From: an uncultured Saprospiraceae bacterium
GTDB lineage: Bacteria; Bacteroidota; Bacteroidia; Chitinophagales; Saprospiraceae
Direction: 5' to 3'
DNA length: 64,000 bases
NCBI GenBank assembly: GCA_938018185.1
Contig: CALIIW010000265.1
Span: 1 to 64,000 of the forward strand
A program made the translations under genes and the position numbers. The notes under the pieces were generated by a model. It saw nothing but the letters and a program-made list of their open reading frames with translations. It searched no databases and had not been told where the DNA came from. Positions 12,501 through 19,647 of this stretch are shown in pieces. The first letter of the stretch is position 1; every line of letters starts with the position of its first letter.

Positions 12501-14779
12501 ATGGTGGTGCTGCTGTTGTTGAAGTTAATGGAGGTTTAGAACCTTTCACTTATGAATGGTCAAATGGCGAAACGGATCAATTGATAGCTGATTTAGCAAT
12601 CGGTACTTACTCCGTTACTGTTATTGACGCAAATGACTGTATTTTAATAGATGAACTTGAGATCACTCAAAGTGAAGAACTGATAATAGAAATCACAACG
12701 CTTGATGAATCCGCACTTATGGCAGCAGATGGTTCTGCTAAGGCAATGGTTTCTGGTGGTACCGAACCTTATACTTATGAATGGTCAAACGGAAATGACA
12801 CTGATGAGATAATTAATCTAGACGCAGGAGAATACTGTGTTACTATCACAGACAACTTTGGTTGTTCAATCGAAGCTTGTGGCGAAGTACTTGCAGGAGA
12901 TGATCTTTGTGCAGACTTCAGCATTGGTGTTTCTGCAGAGAATGCACCTTGTTTTGGTTTCGATGATGGAGCTGCTGTTGTTGAAGTAACAGGAGGCACA
13001 GAGCCTTTCACTTTTGCATGGAGCAATGGTGAATCAGAGCAACTGATACTTGGACTTGCCATCGGTGTTTATACTGTTACTGTAACCGATGCAAACGATT
13101 GTCTTTTGACGGATGAAGTTGAGATCACTCAAAGTGAAGAACTGCTTTTAGAAATTGTAACGATTAATGAGTCTTCTCTTATGTCAGCAGATGGCTCTGC
13201 TAATGTAATGGTTTCTGGTGGTTCTGAACCTTATACTTATGTCTGGTCAAACGGAGACGTGACGGAAGAAATTAATAATCTAGGAGCTGATGAATACTGT
13301 GTAACTGTTACGGACAACTTCGGTTGTACTGCAGAAGCTTGTGGCGAAATACTTGCAGGAGATAATCCTTGTGTCGGATTTGAACTTTCTATTAGTGGAA
13401 CGGATGTAAATTGTTTTGGGGGTACTGACGGTTCCGCCGCAGTTTCTGCTACTGGTGGGACAGAGCCATATACTTATGCTTGGTCCAACGGACAAAACAT
13501 GGCTAGTGCTTCTGATCTAATTGCTGGTAACTATACAGCAACAGTAACAGACGCCAATGGATGTAGTGCAGCGTCTACTATTGATATTCAGCAAGCTGCT
13601 GCAATTTCTTTTACTCCTATCATACAATCGAACGAAACTTCTGCCGGGGCTAATGACGGGCAAATAAGCATTGCAGTGAATGGTGGAAGTCTACCTTATT
13701 CATTTGAATGGTCTAATGGTGAAACGGAGGGCAATATAGTTGGACTTTCTGCAGGCAGTTATACCGTTACTATCATAGATGGTAATGATTGCATGGCAGA
13801 AGAAACTTTTACAATTAGTACCGATGGAACAAGTAGCGGAATGGCTACCGTTCAATTCATCCATGCAGCTATGGACGAAACAGTATCGATAGATTCAGAT
13901 CAAGGTATGATCTTACCATACTTTGCAAATACAATGACAACCGCACCTATGGAAGTTCCAGCTGGTCAAAATATGCAATTAACTTTAACGCCATTAAACT
14001 TCTGGTCAAATTCTGGTCCAGCAAATGTCACTGCTAGCTTTGAAGCAGGCAAGACTTATGTTGCAATCTTTTATGGAACATTTGATGAATCTGACAACTA
14101 CCCTGTTGGCATTGCAATCAAGGAACACAATTTTGGAACATTTGGAAATAATGAAGTTTTCTTTGACTTCTTCCACGGGGCTCACGAAACACCGAGTTTA
14201 AGCTTAACTAACAACAATGATTTAGAATTGGGACAAACAGCTTATGGATCTTTTGCTACTACCACTGATCTTGCAAATGTTGCAAAAGCGTTCAAGCTGG
14301 ATCTTCACGATGCCGATGTTGAAGAATTAATCAATAGTTATTGGGCAGATTTTACTTGGTGGAAAACCAGATCCGCCGTATTATTCACGCAGGGTACCTT
14401 GTCTGAAAAAGGTGGACTTGAACTGTGGGTAGCACTAGCCGATGGAGGAGCTTACAGATTAAATGGCTACTACTTTGTTGGTGGTCGCCGTATAGGAACA
14501 ACGGGCGCAGACGCAACTGAAGGAGATCGTTTATCAATTGCCCCTAATCCTGCCAAGCAAACGCCTAATGTCAAACTTGAATTGATGGAACGATCTGATG
14601 TAGATATGCTCATTTATCACTCTAGTGGTAAACTCGTTTATAGAAATAGCTTTGCTGATCTGGGTGAAGGCATTCACGATTTGACTCCTTTAAATTTAAA
14701 TTTAGGGACTGGCAATTATTTTGTTGAGTTGAAGACGAACAGAGGGAAACATCTTGTTCCTGTGATAATTGTTGAATAG
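6539..14779 (+). CDS. Giant T9SS-secreted zinc metalloprotease with SprB repeats, DUF4397-like domain and sorting domain
   Basis: 2,746 residues from the ATG at 6539 (MKNHLLAIAILCLFSISAFAQ, a clear signal peptide); the frame is open 33 codons further up but those codons would spoil the signal. Residues 309-319 read HEVGHQLGASH, the HExxHxxGxxH zinc site of reprolysin/metzincin peptidases, with a Met-turn candidate in GTSIMSYRG. A PKD/Ig-like region follows. Then come about 20 SprB-type modules (PYTYEWSNG...GEYCVTVTDANDC...EACIEI), the last part arranged as a two-module unit of 154 residues. Near the C-terminus, VQFIHAAMDETVSID resembles DUF4397. The final 80 residues (SIAPNPAKQTPNV...LVYRNSF...GNYFVELKTNRGKHLVPVIIVE) are a type A T9SS sorting domain. 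It should be exported across the outer membrane and anchored or released. An adhesin-protease role is inferred. Confidence 0.92.
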   Translation: MKNHLLAIAILCLFSISAFAQIETISLYPEKIKELQAKIRSNDPKAIELPFICGQKLSLTLKPHNSFSGKIKDQFPNHHNYRVSSVEDPQISGFLLDSPTGIFYNLNTSEGFVSFRPTKKKNTYQLERGFSDVLADHICEVEEGIKHEHGAESRRVDVPFSHGEILRIYRMAMIVTGEFYENNGNNDDDVLSVVQETLNGLNAIFQKELAINFEVGNRLLFYTDRENDPFLPDQAGGASRPEQASTVINDNFEDDEFDIGHILHNTFDSDDWSGGGIASLRGLCRSNKAAAWSGSRRNTGNSWIQLFSHEVGHQLGASHTFNGTGSNCTSAISLNNAYEIASGTSIMSYRGICDAIYNIPYSADVDNYFHINSLNAMIDHVNDAGNCNTIFETNNIPPDLDINPCNVDSYRIPKNTPFKLRANATDLNGDVISYAWEQYDEDGVDEKPTQGFIGDEAANSTLAPLFRNYAPTTNPERIIPPIADILSGIQNPFEVLPAVERNITMRLTARDNFEGGGTISVDEINISVEDGPLEFVSPSATNNLYEAGNSMLIEWNANGSESLCDNVDIYISSDGGFTFNTPIAEEVPFSNGNYTWDIPGGLQGSANNRIRIECADYSCFSFFIISDEFEINSDCEGNAHFICNADDLLAQEGSALLNLELESVIGQKALGVNVSIDDNDPSQVFIRTALTGACQIPTFPSGNPVFTNHEVRNFTVESTGVYTFRRLSSGFYSIFNTDLISSSDPCAGFLGSNASEAASNPGTVTTSSSSTVSVQLEACENYSILFTTFQTPLDMAVDASGAEIIQISDLLEGTSFTYVVVDIQSDKEEVVYISETADLQDIDQGFYEVYGVQYQDQYDPETWIGLSFSEILIKGDCFISGSNSKEVTVLDDGIDPCDGFFILTDSTPSDCVEPNGTASVQITEGNAPFVIQWSNGMTAATISGLTAGTYMVTVLDAENCVKEAQVQVGLAAPLAVGILENGGMLIAQVSNGSNMYTYEWIINNSPSMVTTENIALQESGTYIVVVTDLDSGCMNSATFEYNNPCSGLMIESSFNNPSCFGSNDGNIVIETTGGEAPYSFDWNGLGTTNSLTDLEAGLYTVVVTDGANCSAQSSFELTSPDEIVLTLESTNESNLGAMDGSATVSVTGGTEPYTYEWSNGTNTDNITNLEVGEYCVSVTDANDCIAEACIEIEAGADPCTDFTIEVESNDATCFDISDGTAMVTTTGGLEPFEYFWSHSVSGQMVENLAPGDYEVTVIDANNCEAIESIEITQPTELELALEKENESTLNAADGSAETIVGGGTEPYTYEWSNAAVTASIDMLEPGQYCVTITDANDCTIQDCITVIEGTNPCSDFTLEFVSSDISCFDFANGTAIANPSGGMEPYTYEWSNGETSMAVNDLVAGLYQVTVLDANNCELIEIFEIAEPEELDLQLSATNETILNGSDGTATADANGGSGDFIYLWSNDETTASISMLAPGLYCVTATDQGLDCDVEDCIRVEAGADPCVDFELLISTENVTCFGSEDGTAVAESTDGMAPYTYEWSNGSTEISNSGLAAGIYSVTVTDANDCTATEEVEILEADELIVKVETTDESSLMSNDGSAMATASGGMGDYSYEWSNGETIQSFIDLAAGEYCVTVTDMLGCTAEACGEVLPGDDPCADFIIVPIVTQATCFGFEDGSVVIETSAGTEPFTFEWSHDVSGQTVSDLAAGTYTVTVTDANDCVLIDEIEIGQNEELVLEINTTNESSLMAADGTATAVVSSDSEPYTFVWSNGETTESISALSPGEYCVTVTDEASCTVEACIEILAGEDLCGDFSISAGIELSSCFGLDEGAALVEITGGAEPFTIEWSNGESEQVILDLPIGIYSVTVTDANDCVLTDEVEIIQNEELLLEITIINESALMSADGAAVAIVSGGTAPYTYLWSNGNNTPELSGLDVGEYCVTITDNLGCTTEACGEVLAGDDACADFSINVSAENAPCFGLDGGAAVVEVNGGLEPFTYEWSNGETDQLIADLAIGTYSVTVIDANDCILIDELEITQSEELIIEITTLDESALMAADGSAKAMVSGGTEPYTYEWSNGNDTDEIINLDAGEYCVTITDNFGCSIEACGEVLAGDDLCADFSIGVSAENAPCFGFDDGAAVVEVTGGTEPFTFAWSNGESEQLILGLAIGVYTVTVTDANDCLLTDEVEITQSEELLLEIVTINESSLMSADGSANVMVSGGSEPYTYVWSNGDVTEEINNLGADEYCVTVTDNFGCTAEACGEILAGDNPCVGFELSISGTDVNCFGGTDGSAAVSATGGTEPYTYAWSNGQNMASASDLIAGNYTATVTDANGCSAASTIDIQQAAAISFTPIIQSNETSAGANDGQISIAVNGGSLPYSFEWSNGETEGNIVGLSAGSYTVTIIDGNDCMAEETFTISTDGTSSGMATVQFIHAAMDETVSIDSDQGMILPYFANTMTTAPMEVPAGQNMQLTLTPLNFWSNSGPANVTASFEAGKTYVAIFYGTFDESDNYPVGIAIKEHNFGTFGNNEVFFDFFHGAHETPSLSLTNNNDLELGQTAYGSFATTTDLANVAKAFKLDLHDADVEELINSYWADFTWWKTRSAVLFTQGTLSEKGGLELWVALADGGAYRLNGYYFVGGRRIGTTGADATEGDRLSIAPNPAKQTPNVKLELMERSDVDMLIYHSSGKLVYRNSFADLGEGIHDLTPLNLNLGTGNYFVELKTNRGKHLVPVIIVE
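10127..13363 (+). repeat. Seven tandem coding repeats, period 462 nt (154 aa)
   Basis: Repeat starts marked by the codons for D/N-P/L/A-C-x-D/G-F fall at 10127, 10589, 11054, 11516, 11978, 12440, 12902 and 13364. The spacings are 462, 465, 462, 462, 462, 462 and 462 nt. Each unit holds two SprB-like modules, an A-type (CFG.DDGAAVVEVTGG) and a B-type (NESSLMSADGSA..VSGG..PYTY). Units starting at 11978, 12440 and 12902 look most alike, as expected from recent duplication. Confidence 0.9.
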
Positions 14780-14810
14780 GAATTATACCTATTCTGGTTT
14801 AAGATAAATT

Positions 14811-14856
14811 AAAAGGCCGTCTCAGAAGTAAGAACTTTGAAACGGCCTTTTTAATT
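14811..14856 (+). terminator. Rho-independent terminator of the metalloprotease gene
   Basis: AAAAGGCCGT at 14811-14820 pairs perfectly with ACGGCCTTTT at 14842-14851 and is followed by TTAATTTTTC. It lies 31 bp after the stop codon of the giant protease. The A-rich 5' side would let it work in both directions. Confidence 0.85.
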
Positions 14857-14975
14857 TTTCTTATCTGCGGATTATTTGATCCAAGCGCTTGGTTTACTAA
14901 GTCTTGAAAGCCTATTGATACCCCACAGAATGATTCATAAAAGTCTCTTCGAAATAGCATCACTTTAATAATATT

Positions 14976-15231
14976 GTCATCCTGCCTGCCCGCTGAGCCT
15001 GCCTCGGGGACTGCAGCGATAGCGAAATGGAGGGATAAACGAATTTTATTATTGTCAATTTTGCCTGCCCGTATAGGGACCGCAGCGGAGAAATCTTAGT
15101 TTTTTTCTTTTGAAAAATAAATTGCTTATTATTCGTGTACAGATTTCCCTATTCCATTCGAAATTGTTGCTAAAACCTCCCCTTTAATCGCTCCGCTTCA
15201 GTCCCCGATTACTCGGGACAGGCAGTATGAC
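14976..15231. repeat. Intergenic repeat element B
   Basis: This occupies most of the gap between the protease terminator and aroQ. The left end is GTCATCCTGCCTGCCC and the right end GGACAGGCAGTATGAC; the reverse complement of the right end matches the left at 14 of 16 positions. Inside are GACCGCAGCGGAGAAATCTT and CGGGGACTGCAGCGATAGCG, which recur in the elements near 5 kb and 30 kb. A flank at about 15275-15295 (CAAAGCACTGTTCAAGATCT) resembles the GCATTGTTnAAnATCT flank of the other copies. Confidence 0.75.
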
Positions 15232-15353
15232 AATTTTAAGTTTCAAAATTTCGATCTTTGCTATCATCCACAATTTTCAAGCAAAGCACTGTTCAAGATC
15301 TCAGAAATACAAACAAGTGTGAACCTATGTAAATAAGATTCGTATAATTGCGC

Positions 15354-15773
15354 ATGACTATATACATCATAAACGGTCCCAATTTGAACTTGCTAGGAAA
15401 GCGAGAACCGGAGGTTTATGGAGAAAGCAGCTTTGAATCTTATTTAAAGAACCTGCAAAAACTCTTCCCGGAGCATAAGTTGAAGTATTACCAGTCGAAT
15501 CACGAAGGTAAACTCATAGATAAGCTGCACGATATTGGCTTTAAGAAGATAGGCATCATATTAAATGCTGGTGGCTACTCCCACACGTCCATTGCTTTGG
15601 CTGATGCTGTGGCAGCGATTGAGGCACCTGTTATAGAGGTTCACATCAGCAATATTGCAGCCCGAGAAACATTCAGACACCATTCTTATATAACTGCCAA
15701 GGCAAGAGGCTCAATTGTTGGATTAGGCTTGGATGGCTATCGACTGGCCTTGATGCACCTTCTTACGAAATAG
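15354..15773 (+). CDS. aroQ: 3-dehydroquinate dehydratase, type II
   Basis: AroQ catalyses the reversible dehydration of 3-dehydroquinate to 3-dehydroshikimate, step three of the shikimate pathway, in the cytoplasm as a dodecamer. The 139-residue product has the family hallmarks in order: IINGPNLNLLGKREPEVYG near the N-terminus (flexible lid with the catalytic Tyr), YYQSNHEGKLIDKLH, NAGGYSHTSIALADA, and VIEVHISNIAARETFRHHS with the catalytic His. The ATG at 15354 gives the normal MTIYIINGPN start; a TTG two codons earlier is possible. The gene stands alone, and its 3' end overlaps rnpA tail-to-tail by 11 nt. Confidence 0.95.
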   Translation: MTIYIINGPNLNLLGKREPEVYGESSFESYLKNLQKLFPEHKLKYYQSNHEGKLIDKLHDIGFKKIGIILNAGGYSHTSIALADAVAAIEAPVIEVHISNIAARETFRHHSYITAKARGSIVGLGLDGYRLALMHLLTK

Positions 15774-16158
15774 AATTCTTTAATTTTTTAATGGCCAGCT
15801 TACAAGCTGTTTCTATTCCATCAAAAGACAATTCGTCTTTTGCAGTATAAATAAACATGATTTGCAATTCTCCTGTTTTTTCAGCTTGGAGTGCAGCTAG
15901 TTCAAGCTTATTCAAACGATAAGCTTCTTTAATCTTTCTTTTGATCTTATTTCTATTAACTGCTTTGGAGAAGTTCTTTTTTGGAACAGAAGTGGTACAC
16001 CGTAGGCCCTTGGATTTACTAGACCTTTCTATGGTCTTATCCAAGTAGTACATAATTCGAAATGGATAGCTTGAAAATGAATCACCTTCAGTAAAAAGCC
16101 GATTGATGGCTTTTCTACTTTTAAGTCTTTCGACTTTGTTTAGTGTAAACAAAGGCAT
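15763..16158 (-). CDS. rnpA: Ribonuclease P protein component
   Basis: The 131-residue basic protein binds the RNase P RNA and helps it mature the 5' ends of tRNAs. It shows the expected pattern: LNKVERLKSRKAINRLFTEG at the start, YPFRIMY, then the RNR-like signature SVPKKNFSKAVNRNKIKRKIKEAYRLNK, which corresponds to the RNA-binding RNR motif. It follows rpmH on the same strand with a 26-bp gap, the widespread rpmH-rnpA pair. The catalytic RNA gene is not in this window. Confidence 0.95.
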   Translation of the reverse strand: MPLFTLNKVERLKSRKAINRLFTEGDSFSSYPFRIMYYLDKTIERSSKSKGLRCTTSVPKKNFSKAVNRNKIKRKIKEAYRLNKLELAALQAEKTGELQIMFIYTAKDELSFDGIETACKLAIKKLKNSIS

Positions 16159-16184
16159 TTAAGTTATATGGCTGGTATTAAAGC

Positions 16185-16340
16185 TTATTTAGCCTTAATC
16201 TCGTCAGAAACAGTAAGCTTAACTCTACCTTTAGCTCTTCTGTTAGCTAGAACCCTACGACCGTTTTTAGTAGCCATTCTTGCACGAAAGCCGTGCTTAT
16301 TGATTCTTTTTCTTCTTGAAGGTTGGAATGTCCTTTTCAT
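16185..16340 (-). CDS. rpmH: 50S ribosomal protein L34
   Basis: A 51-residue, very basic protein read on the minus strand from the ATG at 16340. It begins [20 protein letters not shown] and continues [19 protein letters not shown], which is unmistakably L34. The C-terminus is slightly longer than the 44-46 residues common elsewhere ([11 protein letters not shown]). It heads the rpmH-rnpA pair. In many bacteria this pair sits beside dnaA; here dnaA is not adjacent. Confidence 0.97.
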   Translation of the reverse strand: MKRTFQPSRRKRINKHGFRARMATKNGRRVLANRRAKGRVKLTVSDEIKAK

Positions 16341-16502
16341 TTTATAAGTATTTTACCCGTTTTTAACGGAGGGTCAAAGGTAATAGATATTATGCTAATT
16401 TCCTACCCCTTTCTTTAAGAATTCATCATGAAATTTGGCTAATTGTTGATTTTTTAAAGAAATACTCCATTTCTCCCTATAATTTTGCAGTTTAGCTGCT
16501 AC

Positions 16503-17120
16503 ATGCATAAGGAAGCAATAAAACAACTCAACAAAGATCCTCTTTTGCGAAAAGCCATCAAAACAGTAGGCAAATTGTCAATCGATGGAAATATGACTGG
16601 AGAAGTCTACTTTGATCTCATGAGGTCGATAGCCTTTCAACAGATTCATGGAGCTGCGGCTAGAAAGATTTTTGGCCGCTTTTTGGACCTATTTGAGGAT
16701 GGATACCCTAGACCTAATCAGGTACTTGACCTTGACATCAAGGACCTAAGAGCCGTTGGGTTTTCAAATCAAAAATCTCAGTACATCCAGAATATTGCAG
16801 CCTTTGCTTTAGAAGAAAAAATACACCTTATTGATTGGGAAAAGAAAAGCGATGAAGAGATCATTACTTTTTTAAGCCAGATAAAAGGAGTTGGCAAATG
16901 GACCGTTCAAATGGTTTTAATGGGCGGTTTGGGTCGACAAGATGTATTTCCAGCAGCAGATTATGGGATTCAACAAGCGATGATCAAACTGTATGGTATC
17001 GATGATCAAATAAAAGGTAAAAAACTGGAGAATCAAATGGAAAGTATCGCGGTCCATTGGCAACCTTATAGAAGTACAGCTGCTAGGTATTTGTGGAAGT
17101 GGGTTGATGCTCAAACATAA
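16503..17120 (+). CDS. DNA-3-methyladenine glycosylase, AlkA-like (HhH-GPD)
   Basis: This enzyme removes alkylated purines from DNA to start base-excision repair. The 205-residue protein contains the helix-hairpin-helix GVGKWTVQMVLM at about residues 126-137, followed by FPAADYGIQQAM, whose Asp is the likely catalytic residue of the HhH-GPD fold. No iron-sulphur cysteines are present, unlike EndoIII or MutY. I chose the ATG at 16503; a TTG six codons earlier is possible. A TAATTTTG box at 16480-16487 could be the -7 element of a promoter giving a very short leader, though no good -33 box lies at the right distance. It is divergent from rpmH and stands alone. Confidence 0.85.
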   Translation: MHKEAIKQLNKDPLLRKAIKTVGKLSIDGNMTGEVYFDLMRSIAFQQIHGAAARKIFGRFLDLFEDGYPRPNQVLDLDIKDLRAVGFSNQKSQYIQNIAAFALEEKIHLIDWEKKSDEEIITFLSQIKGVGKWTVQMVLMGGLGRQDVFPAADYGIQQAMIKLYGIDDQIKGKKLENQMESIAVHWQPYRSTAARYLWKWVDAQT

Positions 17121-17260
17121 ATGGAATTGGCTTTTTAGAGCAATAAAGGTGATCGGTGAAGCAGATAAGGGAAAAATATTGTTAATTGTTAAATCGCAAA
17201 AGCAATATTTTCTTATCTAGTAGTTCTTTAATTAACTTTAGACAATTTAGAACTTGATTT

Positions 17261-18199
17261 ATGGATAGAGTGATCGGCAGATATGAAGGGACTGATGCAG
17301 GCCCACTTATGATAGTTTTCGGTGCAATGCATGGCAATGAGCCTGCAGGTGTGAAAGCATTGGAGATGGTGTTCAAGATGTTAGAAGTTGAACCAATAAC
17401 TAATCCAGGATTCAAATTTATAGGCAAGATTGTAGGGCTAGTTGGAAACATAAAAGCTTACCAACAAGGGAAGAGATTTTTACTCAAAGACCTTAACAGA
17501 CAATTCACTGCCGCTAATGTAGCGAAAGTCAAAGCTTCACTGCCTTCAGAACTTGATCCGGAAGAACTTGAATTGAAAGAACTCATTGCGCAAGTCGATT
17601 TTGAAATTGAAGCATATCCGCAAGCAACAAGATTGGTATTTTTAGATTTGCATACGACTACAGCCTTTGGCGGAATCTTTACCATTCCAGCACAAGACTC
17701 AGAATCAGAAAGAATTGGAATCGCCTTACATGCTCCAGTTGTCAAAGGCCTTTTGAAAGGCATCCGTGGCACTACTTTACACTACTTTACCTCAGACAAC
17801 TTTAATCAAAAGATATCCGCTGTTACTTTTGAATCAGGCCAACACAATGAGCAGCTTTCTATAAACAGAGCAATTGCCGCGATCATAAACTGTATGCGGA
17901 CAATAGACTGTGTTGATGCAGATGATGTCGAAAACCAGCATGATAACTTGCTTATCGAATTTTCAAAAAGCTTACCCAAAGTAGCAGAGCTATTATACGT
18001 CCACCCCATCGATGAAGGAGATGACTTCGAAATGATGCCAGGATATAAAAATTTTATTTCTATCGAAAAAGGAGACTTGCTTGCCAAAGACAAACATGGA
18101 GAAATCAGAGCAAAAAATTCTGGTTTGATCTTAATGCCGCTTTATCAAAAGCAGGGAGAAGATGGTTTCTTTTTGATAAAGATGTTGGAGGCGTTTTAA
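17261..18199 (+). CDS. Succinylglutamate desuccinylase/aspartoacylase family zinc hydrolase
   Basis: A 312-residue cytosolic M14-fold hydrolase of the AstE/AspA family, which cleaves N-acyl groups from amino acids. The N-terminal motif FGAMHGNEPAG gives the zinc-binding His and Glu, NIKAYQQGKRFL.KDLNRQF fits the substrate-binding Asn/Arg region, and FLDLHTTTAFGG supplies the third zinc ligand. A C-terminal beta-rich region with ending NSGLILMPLYQKQGEDGFF is normal for the family. No arginine-catabolism genes are nearby, so whether the substrate is N-acetyl-aspartate, succinylglutamate or another acyl-amino acid cannot be told. Confidence 0.85.
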   Translation: MDRVIGRYEGTDAGPLMIVFGAMHGNEPAGVKALEMVFKMLEVEPITNPGFKFIGKIVGLVGNIKAYQQGKRFLLKDLNRQFTAANVAKVKASLPSELDPEELELKELIAQVDFEIEAYPQATRLVFLDLHTTTAFGGIFTIPAQDSESERIGIALHAPVVKGLLKGIRGTTLHYFTSDNFNQKISAVTFESGQHNEQLSINRAIAAIINCMRTIDCVDADDVENQHDNLLIEFSKSLPKVAELLYVHPIDEGDDFEMMPGYKNFISIEKGDLLAKDKHGEIRAKNSGLILMPLYQKQGEDGFFLIKMLEAF

Positions 18200-18311
18200 T
18201 CAAAAGCCTTAATGAAATATCTTTTTGTAACGCTCCTTTGAAAAAAAACAATCTATCTATTGTTTTAGGGATTGTCAGATAAAACTTAAACCATTGAAAA
18301 TCAACTTTTGA

Positions 18312-18490
18312 TACTTTTGTAATTTAAATTCTTTACCTCGTTTTTAACGATAATGTTCGAAAAACAAAGTTCTCCTCGAAAGCCATTTGTCATGATTTTT
18401 AAAAAAAATCACGCCAAATGAATTCAGCACATTTCTTGTACCCAGTGTTTACACACTGGCTATAATAATGTCACGCCTCTGGCGTTTTTG
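18312..18490 (+). other. Promoter-like box followed by three hairpins; candidate small RNA or leader in gap 18200-18602
   Basis: A TACTTTTG box at 18312-18319 fits the Bacteroidota -7 consensus, but no matching -33 box is evident. Three inverted repeats follow: 18384-18420 (17-bp arms, two mismatches), 18442-18459 (CCAGTGT/ACACTGG, perfect) and 18473-18485 (ACGCC/GGCGT) followed directly by TTTTT, which resembles a terminator. No convincing open frame exists here. It could be a small RNA, a structured leader of the lipoprotein gene, or a dispersed REP-like repeat. Confidence 0.35.
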
Positions 18491-18602
18491 GGCTTATTTC
18501 AGAATACCCTATCCAATTAAATCATAATAAATCAAATTTTCTCCTTCACACGCAACGTTTTCTATCTAAAGGCAATACTATTTAGTAAACAAAAAATACA
18601 TT

Positions 18603-19106
18603 ATGATGAAATTTAAATTAATGCTTGCTGTCGTATTGGCCTGTTTATTTTACTCTTGCCAAAAACCTGCTTTAGATACAATTCTTTTTGAAAATAGCTT
18701 CGAAAACCAAAATGAGCTAAATGAGTTTGTTTTGAATTCAGGAGAAATCTCAATAAGTGAAATGGATGCTCTAGATTCTGAGGGATGCCTTCATGTCTAT
18801 GTGCGATGTGAAACACCTAATTTATATCAAGAATTTGGCCCTTTTGAAAATGATTACTTCATCCATATTGAAAGCTGGATCAAAACTGAAAGGGGAGCTG
18901 ACTTGCATTTAAACTTAAAGGAAAAGGTAACTGAATATGTAAGAATTGAAGTTAAAAATCGCGAACTGAAATGGGAAAAATACCGCTCAGAAAAACTATT
19001 TGTTCCCCAAGGGGAATCAGTTATGTTGTATATTGACGCAAGCAATGGTTCTAAATCTCATTCTTATTTTGATGATATTAAACTAATAGCTTCCGAGGAG
19101 CCATAG
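18603..19106 (+). CDS. Predicted lipoprotein of unknown function
   Basis: A 167-residue protein with a type II signal: MMKFKLMLAVVLACLFYSCQKP, where the Cys at about residue 20 is the lipidation site. The mature part (FENSFENQNELNEF..., EMDALDSEGCLHVYVRCETPNLYQEFGPFENDYFIHIESWIKTERGADLHLNLKE, and a final SYFDDIKLI) looks like a single beta-sandwich resembling a carbohydrate-binding or Ig-like fold. Two start codons are in tandem (18603 and 18606). It stands alone, with a strong convergent hairpin after it. No specific function can be assigned. Confidence 0.75.
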   Translation: MMKFKLMLAVVLACLFYSCQKPALDTILFENSFENQNELNEFVLNSGEISISEMDALDSEGCLHVYVRCETPNLYQEFGPFENDYFIHIESWIKTERGADLHLNLKEKVTEYVRIEVKNRELKWEKYRSEKLFVPQGESVMLYIDASNGSKSHSYFDDIKLIASEEP

Positions 19107-19118
19107 TAGATAGTTGCA

Positions 19119-19165
19119 AACAGTTTATAAGCATTGCTTTAAAATAGTGATGCTTATAACTGTTG
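19119..19165. terminator. Bidirectional hairpin terminator between convergent genes
   Basis: AACAGTTTATAAGCAT at 19119-19134 pairs with ATGCTTATAACTGTT at 19150-19164 with one bulged T, and a T-rich stretch follows on the plus strand. It separates the lipoprotein gene from the minus-strand gene ending at 19168. Its plus-strand T-tract overlaps that gene's stop codon. Confidence 0.75.
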
Positions 19166-19167
19166 TT

Positions 19168-19647
19168 TTATTTTACTTTCAATAAATCAATCAGCGCTTT
19201 CATACTCACAAAAATGATTTCTCTGCCAACCGGTGTCAAGAAATCCTCTTCTTCGATTTCTAATGCATCTTCTACAAAGGCCAGTAAGTCTTCTTGGTCA
19301 TACCCTTCGAAAAAGACTGTTAACTTATCTCTGAACTTACCTTTTGTTTCCAAAAAAACAGCCCATACCTCTTCATCTTGTTTTTCTATTTCTTCCGGCG
19401 AGACTTGGTAGTATTTTTTATCTATGGTGCTTGTTGCTCTCCAGATAACCAAGGCCATATAAATTAAATGGGCTTGCTCTTCTTTGATGAGTATCTCAAA
19501 GCTGTCAGAAATTAACCAATTGTAAATGGCTCCCTGCTCCTCTTCAAATTTTTTTAAATGTTCCTCAAATTTGGAAGCTTCGCCTTCCATCTCCAAGAGG
19601 ATTTTTTCGATTACTTCTTCTGAAATAAAGTTGTTTTGATTAGTCAA
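19168..19647 (-). CDS. Acidic helical protein of unknown function
   Basis: I do not recognise this 159-residue protein. It has no signal peptide or membrane segment, is strongly acidic (for example EEHLKKFEEEQG, EDALEIEEEDF) and is predicted all-helical by eye. Its start overlaps the end of the OmpA-family gene by 8 nt, so the two are almost certainly translated from one mRNA and may act together. It could be a cytosolic partner or an unrelated passenger. Confidence 0.7.
   Translation of the reverse strand: MTNQNNFISEEVIEKILLEMEGEASKFEEHLKKFEEEQGAIYNWLISDSFEILIKEEQAHLIYMALVIWRATSTIDKKYYQVSPEEIEKQDEEVWAVFLETKGKFRDKLTVFFEGYDQEDLLAFVEDALEIEEEDFLTPVGREIIFVSMKALIDLLKVK

Noticed and set aside
10127-13363. 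CRISPR array or non-coding satellite
   Set aside because: The 462-nt period is in frame and encodes SprB modules; there are no short identical repeats with unique spacers.
9999-13495. Long antisense open frames (for example 11683-12087 minus) in the giant protease
   Set aside because: The repetitive codon pattern of the sense strand keeps the antisense frame open; the peptides are low-complexity and lack starts with signals.
16341-16502. Region upstream of rpmH as the origin
   Set aside because: No DnaA-box cluster, only 162 bp, and no AT-rich unwinding stretch.
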